A DNA stretch of 64,000 nucleotides from UBA1924 sp963976625 (GCA_963976625.1 CAXBLA010000002.1:62001-126000); one strand, 5' to 3'. Counted from the first letter of the stretch, positions 42,165 to 51,694 are shown. Made by a program: numbers and translations. The notes: generated by a model not told the origin, from the sequence alone.

Positions 42165-43565
42165 TCAGCGCATCATTGATCGCGTCGTCCGATCGAGGGC
42201 CTCGAGTTGTTGATCGTTGAAGAAAACAAACGCCCAGGTCCGATCGTTGCCCAGCTCGATCTGGCGCCTCATCTCAATGCCGCGTTCGACGCGTGTTTGA
42301 TAAGCGTTGATGGCCTCGCGATGGCGATCGCGATACGCATCGAGCAGGGCTTGGAGCTGCTGATAAAGTTCTTCTCGCTCCGGACTCTTGGGCGTATGGC
42401 TGGCGATCTGCTCGACGAGCTGATCCTTCTCAAGCTGGGCCTCGTCGTCGCCCACCATGCTCGGTGTGTGGGGCGCGTGGTGGGCCTGCCAGCGGGCGTG
42501 ATCGAGATCGATCGCGTCATCAGCACCAAATCCCAAATCTAATCGCTGGGTCGCGGTCACCATCGCCATGGGGGCGAGTCCGATCCCGAGTACATCGCTG
42601 AACCACTGTTCGCTGATCTTGTCGTAGATCCACCCGCCGGTGCCGTGGATGAAGAGCTCGCCCAGGAGCGCCCGGGCGAGGGCGCTCATCAGCAGCCCGC
42701 GGGGCATGAGCTCTTCTTGATCGAACGAATCGATGTTCTCCGTATCGATCGCCACCCGCGCTTCGCCCGTTCGACACCCCCACAGCGGGAGTTCGATGCG
42801 TTGACCTTCGATCGCGAGCGGGCGCACGCCAGCCTCCGGATACTGGGCGACGGCGGTGTTGTAGGCGACTGCCCAATCGTGCGCGTCGGCTCGCATCGCA
42901 TCGACCGAGTGCCCCATCGCATCGGTTTGCAAGAGCTGGGACGCGAACACAATCGTTGGCACTTCGATGCCCAATCGCTCGCAGGCGTGCTCGATCGTCG
43001 CGTAGGCGAACTGAGCCGCCAGCGATTCCATGCCCGCGTACTGATCGAGCCATTGGGCGAGGGGTTCGAGCGCACTGGCCTCTTCGAGCGTCGGCATCTG
43101 GATCGGCGCCGCGGGCGCAGAACCCACGGCGACACCATCAGCAATCGCATCGTCCGCAAGCAGCTCGATGGCTTGCACACGCAAGGATTCGCCGGTGCCG
43201 ATGGGCACGCGCACGGTCCCGGGGTTGATCGCGTCCTGGTCGGGCACGATCCAGACGGCCTGGGCGTTGGTTCTTTTGGCGGCTTCGTCGAGGGCGATCA
43301 GTTTGGCCAAGATCCCGTTATGGAACACGATCGGCTGGTGCCCGCTCATCACGACCGGGCGTTTGGGATCGAGCCCCAGCTCGCCGCGTGCGTCGCGAGG
43401 ATATCTTTGAGCGACTTGATCCAGAGCCGATGACCACGCGGCCCAGCCGGGCTTGATGGTCACGCTCGGCAGAGATGCGGGAGAACACGCGGGCTCTTCG
43501 CCCGCGTCTTGCGCATGATCTGTGGCTGTTTCGATCGGTTGGTCCAACGCCCCGCTCCTGTGCAT
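42165..43565 (-). CDS. BshC-like protein of unknown function
   Basis: The protein has 466 residues. VVMSGHQPIVFHNGILAKLIALDEAAKR followed by WIVPDQD recalls the nucleotide-binding start of BshC (putative bacillithiol-adding enzyme). ALLGELFIHGTGGWIYDKISEQWF and the coiled-coil C-terminus (about 385-450) fit planctomycete relatives I cannot name. BshC homology is tentative. The start is uncertain: ATG at 43565, or the TTG at 43547 that has AGGAG 7 nt upstream. It ends 11 nt before the binding-protein gene and follows the GT2 gene by 30 nt, all on the minus strand. Confidence 0.5.
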   Translation of the reverse strand: MHRSGALDQPIETATDHAQDAGEEPACSPASLPSVTIKPGWAAWSSALDQVAQRYPRDARGELGLDPKRPVVMSGHQPIVFHNGILAKLIALDEAAKRTNAQAVWIVPDQDAINPGTVRVPIGTGESLRVQAIELLADDAIADGVAVGSAPAAPIQMPTLEEASALEPLAQWLDQYAGMESLAAQFAYATIEHACERLGIEVPTIVFASQLLQTDAMGHSVDAMRADAHDWAVAYNTAVAQYPEAGVRPLAIEGQRIELPLWGCRTGEARVAIDTENIDSFDQEELMPRGLLMSALARALLGELFIHGTGGWIYDKISEQWFSDVLGIGLAPMAMVTATQRLDLGFGADDAIDLDHARWQAHHAPHTPSMVGDDEAQLEKDQLVEQIASHTPKSPEREELYQQLQALLDAYRDRHREAINAYQTRVERGIEMRRQIELGNDRTWAFVFFNDQQLEALDRTTRSMMR

Positions 43566-43595
43566 TCGCTGGTGCTTCCCGCTTCGGAGCCCGCT

Positions 43596-44357
43596 CTAGG
43601 AGCACTCGGCCTTGGCCTGCGCCCGCGCCATCACGGGGAGCCGATCGATCACGCGATCCATCGCGCGGTACATCACGCAGCGGTAATGGGTCAGGCGGGT
43701 TTCCGGGTCGTCGAGCCCGCCGCCGAAGGTGCGGTTGAGATCGTTGTAGATCAGCTCGACGGGGATCTCGCCGATGCGCAGGTTATTGGCGATCGCCTGG
43801 ACCCAGAGCTGCATCGGGAAGGCGTACCCGTCATCAGTGAGTTCGAGCTTGGCCATCGCGCTGACCCGATGGGCCTTGAACCCGCAGAAGCCGTCGGTGA
43901 GCCGAAGCCCGAGCCGATCGTTGATCTCTTGGGTGATGGTCGCGTTGATCGCTCGCCGGTCGGCCGGGGGGAGGTCGGCGTCCCAGTCGGTCTCGGCGTT
44001 GAGGTAGCGCGAGCCCGAAACAATATCGAGCTCATCGCGTTGGATCGCATCGAAGAAATCGGGCAGGCGTTCGGGCTCGTGCTGGAAGTCGCAGTCCATG
44101 GTGATCACCCAGTCGTAGCCGTCGCGGAGGGCCCGCTGGTAGGCCTGGCGGATCGAGCAGCCGTAGCCCATGTTGGACTCGTGGCGGATGATGTCGAGGC
44201 CCATGGGGCCCTTGAGCTCGTTCAAAATATCAGGTGTGCGATCGGTCGAGCCGTCGTCGAGTACCAAAACATGGTCGGCGTACTCGCGTACCTTTTCGAG
44301 CACGGACTGGACATGGTCTTGTTCGTTATAGATAGGAATCGCAATCAGCACACGCAT
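43596..44357 (-). CDS. Family 2 glycosyltransferase (DPM1-like)
   Basis: The protein has 253 residues. VLIAIPIYNEQDHVQSVLE and VLVLDDGSTDRT are the N-terminal GT-A nucleotide-binding motifs. TMDCDFQHEPERLPD carries the DxD metal motif. SGSRYL and LTDGFCGFKAHR continue the dolichol-phosphate-mannosyltransferase-like pattern. There are no membrane helices, so it is a soluble or peripheral enzyme acting on a polyprenyl-phosphate or sugar acceptor; the donor is unknown. GGAGG lies 9 nt before the ATG. It heads a three-gene minus-strand run. Confidence 0.92.
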   Translation of the reverse strand: MRVLIAIPIYNEQDHVQSVLEKVREYADHVLVLDDGSTDRTPDILNELKGPMGLDIIRHESNMGYGCSIRQAYQRALRDGYDWVITMDCDFQHEPERLPDFFDAIQRDELDIVSGSRYLNAETDWDADLPPADRRAINATITQEINDRLGLRLTDGFCGFKAHRVSAMAKLELTDDGYAFPMQLWVQAIANNLRIGEIPVELIYNDLNRTFGGGLDDPETRLTHYRCVMYRAMDRVIDRLPVMARAQAKAECS

Positions 44358-44496
44358 AAATCTTGGCCTCCGTAGCAGTTACACCGGTACTGTAAACAGC
44401 CCGCACCAGTAGGTCTATATCTGAACGACCGTTCGGCTTTCATTATTCCTGAACAATTGAGAATCTGCCCGCTTAAAGCCCGGCGGGCTGGCTCAT

Positions 44497-45201
44497 TCAG
44501 GGATCGGGCGTGTCGGTGCTGGGCTCTTTGGCCTGCTCGCGCTCGCGTGCCTCGGCTTCGCTGCGGGCCAGCGAGGTGTAGGCGGCAAAGCCGAACGGAA
44601 CCCGTTCTTCATTGCTCGCTGGCTCTTCCTCGCCGTCTTCGATCTGCTCGATCAAGGACGCCGAGACCGAGTGCACCCCGATAATCTGCGAGATCGGCAG
44701 CGTGTACGACTCGCCCGTCGGCGTGTTGATCCGGAAGATCGTGCACTGCACATCGCCCGAGATCGAACGATCCTCAGGGCACCCCGACATCGAGCACGCG
44801 AACACCGGCGTGATGTCCGCGATCGGGATCCGCTGGCCCAGCGTTGTAATCACGCCCATACGACCGTCGAAGAGCTCGTCGACGGGCGAAGAGCTCGCCT
44901 GAGCCGCGGCTGGCCCGGTGCCCAATCGCCCGCTCGATGAGGCCGCCGCCGATGCCAGCGCCATCAAGATCTCGCGGACGACATTGCTCCAGAAGACATC
45001 GCGCCGGGCCTGGGTCCGTAGTGGGCCAGGTTGGCCGGCATGCCCAGCCTGACCAGCATGCGCATCAACAAACGGGACATGCCCGTACCCAGTCGGCGGG
45101 GTGGACGACTCCAACCCCTGGGTCGGGCCTTGCTGGGCTTGCTGGCCTCCCGCGCTGGCTGATGGCTGACTGTGAACGCCGAGTTGATCGAGTGGATCCA
45201 T
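44497..45201 (-). CDS. Hypothetical protein
   Basis: The product has 234 residues. Residues 8-55 are low-complexity (Gln, Gly, His, Pro). The middle part (about 85-190) looks folded and beta-rich: GRMGVITTLGQRIPIADITPVFACSMSGC..VQCTIFRINTPTGESYTLPISQIIGVHSV, with two Cys in a CSMSGC motif. The C-terminus is acidic and helical. No family is recognised. The start at 45201 has TAGAAT 5 nt upstream and no Shine-Dalgarno, so a leaderless mRNA is likely. It is divergent from the small gene at 45397. Confidence 0.7.
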   Translation of the reverse strand: MDPLDQLGVHSQPSASAGGQQAQQGPTQGLESSTPPTGYGHVPFVDAHAGQAGHAGQPGPLRTQARRDVFWSNVVREILMALASAAASSSGRLGTGPAAAQASSSPVDELFDGRMGVITTLGQRIPIADITPVFACSMSGCPEDRSISGDVQCTIFRINTPTGESYTLPISQIIGVHSVSASLIEQIEDGEEEPASNEERVPFGFAAYTSLARSEAEAREREQAKEPSTDTPDP

Positions 45202-45206
45202 AGCGG

Positions 45207-45212
45207 ATTCTA
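45207..45212 (-). promoter_or_regulatory. Putative -10 element of a leaderless hypothetical gene
   Basis: TAGAAT, five bases, then the ATG at 45201; no Shine-Dalgarno sequence. Confidence 0.5.
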
Positions 45213-45396
45213 CGCAGCGGGCCACTCCAAAGCGATCTTGGGGGATAACCACCGGACCTGAAGCCTCTCAAAATCCGCTTGAAACCGCCCAAACCGCACA
45301 GTCGGCACAGCGTCGCGCGGGCGTGGTCATCGACAGGTATTGCGGACAAGTTGAACAGTTTACCGGCCGATACCTCCTGCACACGGAGGCTACACG

Positions 45397-45726
45397 ATGA
45401 GCAGAGAAGATCAATCAAACGCATTCAACGAAGTCCGCGCCATCCTTGGCAAGCTGGACCGATCCATCGACGAGGCCCGCTCGCGTCGCTTGGATACCGA
45501 TCAACCAACCCGCCGAGCGTCCAATATCGGATCCTCATCGAACAGCGCCGAGAAGTTCCAGAGCGGACTCGATCGTGAGATCGGCTCGCCGGCTCCAGAG
45601 CCCGCCAAGACCGAGCTCCAGAAGAAGAGCGCGACCTTCGGACGCGCCAAGCCCCTCAACGGCAACACCCCCGCGCCATCGCAGTGGAAGTCCACCGGGT
45701 CCGATGACGATCAGCTGATCGGCTGA
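45397..45726 (+). CDS. Hypothetical disordered protein
   Basis: The product has 109 residues with no membrane segment. The first 30 residues could form a helix (AFNEVRAILGKLDRSIDEAR); the rest is Ser, Pro, Lys and Asn-rich and probably disordered. GGAGG lies 8 nt before the ATG, a strong ribosome-binding site that supports the gene. No homolog is recognised and no function is proposed. It is divergent from the hypothetical gene at 45201 and convergent with the DUF885 gene. Confidence 0.65.
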   Translation: MSREDQSNAFNEVRAILGKLDRSIDEARSRRLDTDQPTRRASNIGSSSNSAEKFQSGLDREIGSPAPEPAKTELQKKSATFGRAKPLNGNTPAPSQWKSTGSDDDQLIG

Positions 45727-45751
45727 GCCCGCTCAATGAGCAACAACTCGA

Positions 45752-47599
45752 TTAATCAGTAAGCTGATGGTTTTCGATCCATCGGCTTATTCTTTGGCGC
45801 AAGACCGGCAAGGGCATCGCGCCCTCACCGAGTACCACCTTGTGGAACTCACGGATATCGAAGCTTTCGCCCAACGCCTCCTCGGCCTGGGCCCGCAGCT
45901 CAAGGATGGTCAGCTCGCCGATCTTGTAGCCCGTCGCCTGCCCGGGCCAGCCGATGTACCGGTTGATCTCGGCCTCGATGTTGTGCTCCGAGAGCGCGCC
46001 GTTGGAGCGCATGAACTCCACCGCCCGCTCGCGGCTCCAGCCCTTGGCGTGCATCCCGGTATCCACCACCAAGCGCAACGCACGCCACATCTCGAAGTTG
46101 AGCCGACCGAAGTTGCTGTAGGGATCGTCGTAGAGCCCATTGGGCCCTTCGCCCATCTCGAGCCCGAGCTTCTCGCTGTAGAGCCCCCACCCCTCGATGT
46201 AGCCCGTAAAGCCCATGGTCTTGCGGATCGGGTGCTGGCCTTCGATCTCTTGGGCCAGCGCGATCTGGAGGTGATGCCCGGGCATGGCCTCGTGGAGGGT
46301 GAGCGCCATCATCTCGTAACTGGGACGCTGATCGAGGTGCGTTAGGTTGGCCATGAAGTTGCCCGCGCGTCCGTTCTGGGCCGAGCCAGGGTAGTAGAAC
46401 GCCGTGGGCGCGTTTTCGGCGGAAAACTCGGGGATCGGGAGCACGCCGTAGGGCAACGAGGGCAGCTCGACGAAGAGTTTGGGGAGCAAGCCGTCGATCC
46501 GTTTGCCCATGGCCCGGTACCCGTTGAGCAGGTCGTCGGGCTCGGTGTAATAGAACCGCGGATCGGTGCGGAGATACTCGACAAAGGCCTTGAACCGGTC
46601 ATCGTCGTTGAGGAACCCGGTGTGGGCATCGCTCCAGTCCGTCGAATCGATCACGGCCATCATCTCGCCCCTGATCCGGGCGACCTCGCTGAGCCCGCGC
46701 TGGTAGATGTCATCGGCGCTCAGCTCGGGCAGGGTCGTGTGCGAAGCGATCATCGCGTTGTACGCGTTGATCCCATCGACGCCCTGGGATGCCCCGATCG
46801 TGTCCCGGCACGCAGGCAGATACTCATTCTGCACGAACACCGCGAGCTCTTGGTACACCGGGATGATCCGCTCGGCAATCACTTTCCTCGCTTCGACCGC
46901 GATCGGGTCGTGCTCATCGAGCGATCGCAGGGGCTTGAAGAATGGCGACTGGGTGGGGTCCTCGCGCAGCTCGCCCGTTGCTTGGGCCATCGCCTGATCC
47001 GCCACCGCTTGCATCACGACAGCCGGGGGCACGCGCCCTTCGCTGATCCCGGCCCGCATGTTGTCCATCTGATCACCGATCACGATCGGGATCCGCTTGA
47101 GCTTGGTGAGGTAGTCTTCGCGGTGCTGGCGGGTCATCATCGGCACCCGATCGCCCATCTGAGGCAGCCAGACCTGCGGGCCGGAGATCGAAGAGATCGG
47201 CTGCTGCCAGGGCTTGATCGCCGCCAATCGCTGCTCGGTCTCCCACTGGTTGATCAGCAGATCCGCGGCCAGGTGATCGCGCTCGCTGAAGCCATCCCGA
47301 TCGAGCCCCTTGAGCCGGGCGAGCATGTTCCGGCGTTGGCTCAGGCGGTCCAAGATCGCGGGCAGTGATTCGTCGCCGAGTTCATCATTGCGGGACTCAT
47401 CGCCCAGCAGCGGCCCGACCATCATCGGGGATTCCTCGAACGCCAGCTCGATCGCCTCGTTCATCAGCGCCCAGAGCCCGGGATCACGATCCCCTGGGCA
47501 TGGCGGGAGCTCGACGCTGGCCCACCCCCGAGCGATGAACAGGGCACAGACGAGCAGGGCGAGGAGTAGACGGCGAGGGCTGAGAGCGGTTGTTTTCAT
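45752..47599 (-). CDS. DUF885-family secreted (metallo)protein
   Basis: The protein has 615 residues. A signal peptide (about residues 10-27) is followed by a largely helical domain. The motif TLHEAMPGHHLQIALAQE has the HExxxGHH pattern that defines DUF885, and the C-terminal ATGYKIGELTILELRAQAEEALG is also typical. The family resembles M3/M32-like helical metallopeptidases, but activity is unproven for most members. Start 47599 is chosen because the signal peptide begins there; TATGAT lies 6 nt upstream and no Shine-Dalgarno is seen. Confidence 0.88.
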   Translation of the reverse strand: MKTTALSPRRLLLALLVCALFIARGWASVELPPCPGDRDPGLWALMNEAIELAFEESPMMVGPLLGDESRNDELGDESLPAILDRLSQRRNMLARLKGLDRDGFSERDHLAADLLINQWETEQRLAAIKPWQQPISSISGPQVWLPQMGDRVPMMTRQHREDYLTKLKRIPIVIGDQMDNMRAGISEGRVPPAVVMQAVADQAMAQATGELREDPTQSPFFKPLRSLDEHDPIAVEARKVIAERIIPVYQELAVFVQNEYLPACRDTIGASQGVDGINAYNAMIASHTTLPELSADDIYQRGLSEVARIRGEMMAVIDSTDWSDAHTGFLNDDDRFKAFVEYLRTDPRFYYTEPDDLLNGYRAMGKRIDGLLPKLFVELPSLPYGVLPIPEFSAENAPTAFYYPGSAQNGRAGNFMANLTHLDQRPSYEMMALTLHEAMPGHHLQIALAQEIEGQHPIRKTMGFTGYIEGWGLYSEKLGLEMGEGPNGLYDDPYSNFGRLNFEMWRALRLVVDTGMHAKGWSRERAVEFMRSNGALSEHNIEAEINRYIGWPGQATGYKIGELTILELRAQAEEALGESFDIREFHKVVLGEGAMPLPVLRQRISRWIENHQLTD

Positions 47600-47605
47600 G
47601 CGCTC

Positions 47606-47611
47606 ATCATA
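47606..47611 (-). promoter_or_regulatory. Putative -10 element of a leaderless DUF885 gene
   Basis: TATGAT, six bases (GAGCGC), then the ATG at 47599; no Shine-Dalgarno. Confidence 0.5.
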
Positions 47612-47743
47612 CCGGATCGGTGCAAATTGGTCTTCCAGATCGGATGCCATTGAGCGATCAAATGCATAGGATTCTTCTCGATTCGCACCGGATCGAGCCG
47701 ATAGATTGGTGGTTGCTGCTTGCCAGCGACGGGCCGTCCATTC

Positions 47744-47815
47744 GGGGGAATGGTGTAATTGGTAGCACGAGGGATTCTGATTCCCTTAGTTCGGGTTCAA
47801 GTCCCGGTTCCCCTA
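47744..47815 (+). tRNA. tRNA-Gln (anticodon CTG)
   Basis: A 72-nt cloverleaf. The acceptor GGGGGAA pairs with TTCCCCT (first pair G-U), with A as discriminator. The anticodon stem AGGGA/TCCCT encloses loop TTCTGAT with anticodon CTG; the T arm has TTCAAGT. CCA is not encoded. Confidence 0.95.
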
Positions 47816-47954
47816 CTTTCATGAAGAACGCGCATGGGCCCACCCGTGTGCGTTTTTTCTCTATAATGCCTGATACAAGAACACAAGAGAACACTGATCA
47901 CGATCGTCGGCCATGCCCGACGCCTGACTGACCGACAGACCGACGAAGGGGCCC

Positions 47955-48782
47955 ATGAGCCAACCACCAACCAACCGACCCGCACCCAAGAAAATTTCAC
48001 CGATCGCGATGAGCTCCAAGCTCGACATCGCCAAGAACTGGCTCCCCCGCTACACCGGGATGCCCATCGACAAGTTCGGTGACTATGTCCTGCTGACGAA
48101 CTTCTCGAACTATGTAACCGAGTTCGCCGAGCAGTTCAACTGCGACATCCACGGCATCGGCCGCCCGATGCAAGCCGCGACCAACAGCGCGGGGCTCACG
48201 ATTGTCAACTTCGGGATCGGCTCGCCCAACGCCGCGACGATTATGGACCTGCTCAGCGCCCGCATGCCCGAGGGCGTGCTCTTCCTTGGCAAGTGCGGCG
48301 GGCTCAAAGACTCGACGGAAATCGGCCACTTTGTCCTGCCCATCGCCGCGATCCGTGGCGAGGGTACCTCCGATGACTACTTCTCTCCAGAAGTCCCGGC
48401 GCTGCCGAGCTTTAAGCTCCACAAGTTTGTGTCCGATCGCATCGTCGAGAAGGAACTCGAATACCGCACCGGCGTGGTCTACACCACCAACCGTCGCCTC
48501 TGGGAGCACGACAAGAAGTTCCAGGGCAAGCTCAAACGCATGACCGCGCTGGCTATCGACATGGAGACGGCGACCGTCTTCATCGTCGGGCACCACAATC
48601 AGATCGCCCGAGGCGCGTTGCTGCTCGTCTCCGATGTCCCCGTGACCCCTGATGGCGTGAAGACCGAAGCCTCGGACCTGAGCGTGACGCAGAACTTTGC
48701 CAAGCTGCACCTGCAGCTCGGGATCGAGGCGATGACCAAGATCGGCTCCGACGGCGAGCCCATCAAGCACTTTACTTACTAA
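47955..48782 (+). CDS. amn: AMP nucleosidase
   Basis: The enzyme hydrolyses AMP to adenine and ribose-5-phosphate. The protein has 275 residues, which corresponds to the catalytic phosphorylase/UDP-family (PNP_UDP_1) domain alone; E. coli Amn (484 aa) has an additional regulatory N-terminal domain. LTIVNFGIGSPNAATIMDLL, FLGKCGGLKDSTEIGHFVLP and the ribose-binding AIDMETATVFIVG are conserved. An in-frame ATG at 48009 would shorten the N-terminus. GAAGGGG precedes the ATG at 47955. It follows tRNA-Gln by 139 nt and is convergent with the ABC exporter gene. Confidence 0.92.
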   Translation: MSQPPTNRPAPKKISPIAMSSKLDIAKNWLPRYTGMPIDKFGDYVLLTNFSNYVTEFAEQFNCDIHGIGRPMQAATNSAGLTIVNFGIGSPNAATIMDLLSARMPEGVLFLGKCGGLKDSTEIGHFVLPIAAIRGEGTSDDYFSPEVPALPSFKLHKFVSDRIVEKELEYRTGVVYTTNRRLWEHDKKFQGKLKRMTALAIDMETATVFIVGHHNQIARGALLLVSDVPVTPDGVKTEASDLSVTQNFAKLHLQLGIEAMTKIGSDGEPIKHFTY

Positions 48783-48815
48783 GAAACCGGGTAACTAAAA
48801 AACCGGGCAAACAGC

Positions 48816-50849
48816 TCAGCCCTGTTCGAGCATCGTGCCCAGGTCATCGTCGCCCTCGAGCTGCATCTTGAGCAGCTCGGCGTAGCGTCCGTCCTTGGCG
48901 AGCAGCTCGTCGTGCGTGCCAACCTCGCGGACCGCGCCCTCCTCGATCACCACGATCCGGTTGGCGTGGCGGATGGTGCTCAGGCGATGGGCGATCACGA
49001 AGCTCGTCCGGTCTTGCATCAATGATGCCAGCGAACGCTGGATCAATCGCTCGGACTCGGTATCGAGGGCGCTGGTGGCCTCATCAAGAATCAGAATCTT
49101 AGGATCGGCCAAGATCGCCCGCGCGATCGCCAGACGCTGCTTCTGCCCGCCCGAGAGGCGCACGCCCCGCTCGCCGACGACGGTGTCGTATTGATGTTCG
49201 AGCTCGACGATAAACCGGTGCGCGTTGGCCGCCCGAGCCGCGGCCATGATGTCATCCTTGGACGCGTTGCGTTTGGCATAGCCAATATTGTCGCCCACCG
49301 TGCCATCAAAGAGGAACACATCCTGCTCGACGATGCCCAGCAGCGAGCGGTACTGCTCGATGGGGATCGTGGTGAGGTCGATGCCGTCGATGGAGATCGA
49401 GCCCATGGTGGGATCATCGAAGCGGGCGATCAGGTTACACAGCGTGGTCTTGCCCGCGCCCGATGCGCCGACAAAGGCGATGGTCTCGCCCGGCTGGATC
49501 TGCAATGAGATATCACGAAGTACATAGTCCGTCCCCGCCCCCTCGGCCTGCTTGCCCATGTCGTCCGTCGCCTGCTCGTCGGTGGTCTTTGTCTTGCTCG
49601 CCCGCTTGGGGTAGGCATAGGACAGGTGATCGATAACCAGCTCGCCTCGGATCAGGCTCGGCTCGATGGTGTTGGTCGGGACGGTGTCGGCGAACTCCTG
49701 CTTCTCGGCCAACAAATCCAGCACGCGATCGAGGGCGGCGAGGTTATTCTGCACATTCGTCGCGCTGGCGACCAGCGCTTCGAGCGGGCCCAATAGCGCG
49801 AGCAGGTACGCCGAGAAGGCCATCAGATCGCCGATGGTGAGCGTGCCGTCGATGACGGCCCCGCCGCCGTAGATGAGGATGGCGGTCGAAGCCAGCGGGA
49901 TCATCAGCTGCCAGACCATCTCGATCCCGCGTGCCCACCACCAGGTGTAGAGCTCTTGGCGCGCCAGCAGATGCCCCTCGGTCGTGAACCGGGCGGCTTC
50001 GGAGTGTCGGCGGTTAAACGCACGCACCACGCGCATGCCCGAGAAGGCCTCGGCGCTCATCGCGTCGATCCCCTGTCGGCGAGAGCGGATATCGCGGTAC
50101 ATCGGGCGGATGCGCACAATCCAAGTCCGATGGCTGAACCAGATCATGGGCAGGAGCATCAACGCTCCGACGACCAATCGCCAGTCGATCCAGACGAGCA
50201 CCAGCAGGGTGCCCAGCAGCTGGGTGATGGCCCGCCACGGGTTGTAGATCAGCGAGAAGATCAGATCGCCCACGCCCCCGGCGTCCTCGCGGAGGATCGA
50301 CGCGACGCCGCCGGATTTGAGCTGGTGGATGCGATGGAGCGGGAGCTTGGACGCGTGCGAGAACACCCGCCGACGCAGCGACACTTGGACTCTTTTGGTG
50401 ATGCGGGTGCACTGCCAGCGACCCCACACGCTGATGCCCACCGAGAGCACGGAGACCACGAGCATCGCGCCCCCGAGCATCCAGATGAGTTTCATCCGAT
50501 CGGGCTTGTCGCTGGAGAACTCGCCGACAAACGCGGGGATGCCGGTGGGCCCGGGGTGATCGGTGATGATGTAGTCGATCGCGACCTTGGTGGACAAGGG
50601 CATCAAGAGCCCGAGGAGCACCGAGACACTCAGCGTGATCAAGGCCGCGATGACCGTCCCACGGAAGCCGCCGAGGAGCGCAAGAAAAGCGCCAAACAGA
50701 CCCAGGAAGGATCGTTTGGCGCGTTGTGCTCGTTTGGATTCGAGCGTCGCGTCCACCGTCTCGTGCACGGTCTGGCGTGCATCTTTGGCGCGACGATTTT
50801 TGAGGTAGGCACGGAATCGGGATTTGCTGGATCTGCTGGGCTTGCTCAC
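48816..50849 (-). CDS. MsbA-like ABC exporter (fused permease-ATPase)
   Basis: The protein has 677 residues. A basic N-terminus (1-55) precedes six membrane helices (about 60-360), then an ATPase domain. Walker A GASGAGKTTL lies near residue 460, the signature LSGGQKQRLAIARAIL near 565, Walker B ILILDEATSALD follows, and the H-loop is VIAHRL. A short insert rich in Lys/Thr/Glu (about 415-445) lies before the ATPase. The family exports lipids or drugs as homodimers. It begins with GTG at 50849; TAGCAT lies 5 nt upstream and no Shine-Dalgarno is seen. Confidence 0.93.
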   Translation of the reverse strand: MSKPSRSSKSRFRAYLKNRRAKDARQTVHETVDATLESKRAQRAKRSFLGLFGAFLALLGGFRGTVIAALITLSVSVLLGLLMPLSTKVAIDYIITDHPGPTGIPAFVGEFSSDKPDRMKLIWMLGGAMLVVSVLSVGISVWGRWQCTRITKRVQVSLRRRVFSHASKLPLHRIHQLKSGGVASILREDAGGVGDLIFSLIYNPWRAITQLLGTLLVLVWIDWRLVVGALMLLPMIWFSHRTWIVRIRPMYRDIRSRRQGIDAMSAEAFSGMRVVRAFNRRHSEAARFTTEGHLLARQELYTWWWARGIEMVWQLMIPLASTAILIYGGGAVIDGTLTIGDLMAFSAYLLALLGPLEALVASATNVQNNLAALDRVLDLLAEKQEFADTVPTNTIEPSLIRGELVIDHLSYAYPKRASKTKTTDEQATDDMGKQAEGAGTDYVLRDISLQIQPGETIAFVGASGAGKTTLCNLIARFDDPTMGSISIDGIDLTTIPIEQYRSLLGIVEQDVFLFDGTVGDNIGYAKRNASKDDIMAAARAANAHRFIVELEHQYDTVVGERGVRLSGGQKQRLAIARAILADPKILILDEATSALDTESERLIQRSLASLMQDRTSFVIAHRLSTIRHANRIVVIEEGAVREVGTHDELLAKDGRYAELLKMQLEGDDDLGTMLEQG

Positions 50850-50854
50850 GGGTG

Positions 50855-50860
50855 ATGCTA
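50855..50860 (-). promoter_or_regulatory. Putative -10 element of a leaderless ABC exporter gene
   Basis: TAGCAT, five bases (CACCC), then the GTG start at 50849; no Shine-Dalgarno. Confidence 0.45.
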
Positions 50861-50918
50861 CCCGTCGGGCCCGATCAAATCACTGGCAAGCCGACGATTC
50901 GCGCCAGATCACCATCGA

Positions 50919-51476
50919 TCAGCGGCGGCGACGCCCGAGCATCAGCCCGCTGGCACCCAGCAGGGCGAAGGTGCCCGGAGATGGGGTTGGATTCGGCGGC
51001 GTTTCGCAGCTGAAATCAACACGGAACTGGGCGTCGTTGTAGTCGCTGTCGCCTCCGGGCAGGCGGATGTCCTCGATCCCCACCAGCACGCTGTGCGGGT
51101 TGCTGGCATCCACCGAAAACTGCATCCAGTCAGACTCGATCGCGGTTGAGAAGAAATCCAGCCCGCCGACGATGACATCGTACGAGAAGTCCAGACGCTG
51201 ACCCTGCGAGAAGGTCCCGGGCAGCTGGTAGCGCTGGCCCACGGTGGCTGATTTATTGGTCAGCAGCGAGACGCCGTCGCCCAGTGACTCGGGGCTGATG
51301 TAGCTCAGCTGCCCGGTGTAGCCTGCGCTCGAGCCGACCCACACGATCTCGGCGTGCACATTGTCGCAGGGCGCGAAGATGCCCGGATCCTCGGGGATGG
51401 GCACACTGGCGCTGGCGATCGAACACGAGCCGCCGACAACGGCGGCGATCATAACGGCGAAAGAAGTCGTCTTCAT
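50919..51476 (-). CDS. Secreted DUF4114-like protein with PEP-CTERM-like tail
   Basis: The product has 185 residues. A signal peptide (about residues 1-24, ending SIASA) is followed by a beta-rich domain. VLVGIEDIRLPGGDSDYNDAQFRVDF is the DUF4114-type calcium-binding motif. The C-terminus, PSPGTFALLGASGLMLGRRRR, has the short hydrophobic helix and Arg-rich end of PEP-CTERM sorting signals, with PSP instead of PEP. Such proteins are exported and processed by an exosortase-type system. AGGGG precedes the ATG. It is divergent from the DAACS symporter gene. Confidence 0.8.
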   Translation of the reverse strand: MKTTSFAVMIAAVVGGSCSIASASVPIPEDPGIFAPCDNVHAEIVWVGSSAGYTGQLSYISPESLGDGVSLLTNKSATVGQRYQLPGTFSQGQRLDFSYDVIVGGLDFFSTAIESDWMQFSVDASNPHSVLVGIEDIRLPGGDSDYNDAQFRVDFSCETPPNPTPSPGTFALLGASGLMLGRRRR

Positions 51477-51694
51477 TTTAAACCCCTGTCTTCTGACCCC
51501 CCGATATGACGGGCCTTCAAACAGAGTGTGCATCTCGATCGCCCGTTGGGCGAGCAATCGCCTGGGGTAAACCCCTGCCGCCGCCATACCAATGGCACAG
51601 AACCCACAACCCACACTGGCACGGGCCCGCAGAGTCCGGTAAGGTAGAGGCTCGCCATATCAATTACTCGATCATCTGCCCGAAAGGCCTGCCG

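Noticed and set aside
48783..48815. Repeated AACCGGG between amn and the ABC exporter
   Set aside because: A direct repeat without a stem; too short to be a terminator or operator.
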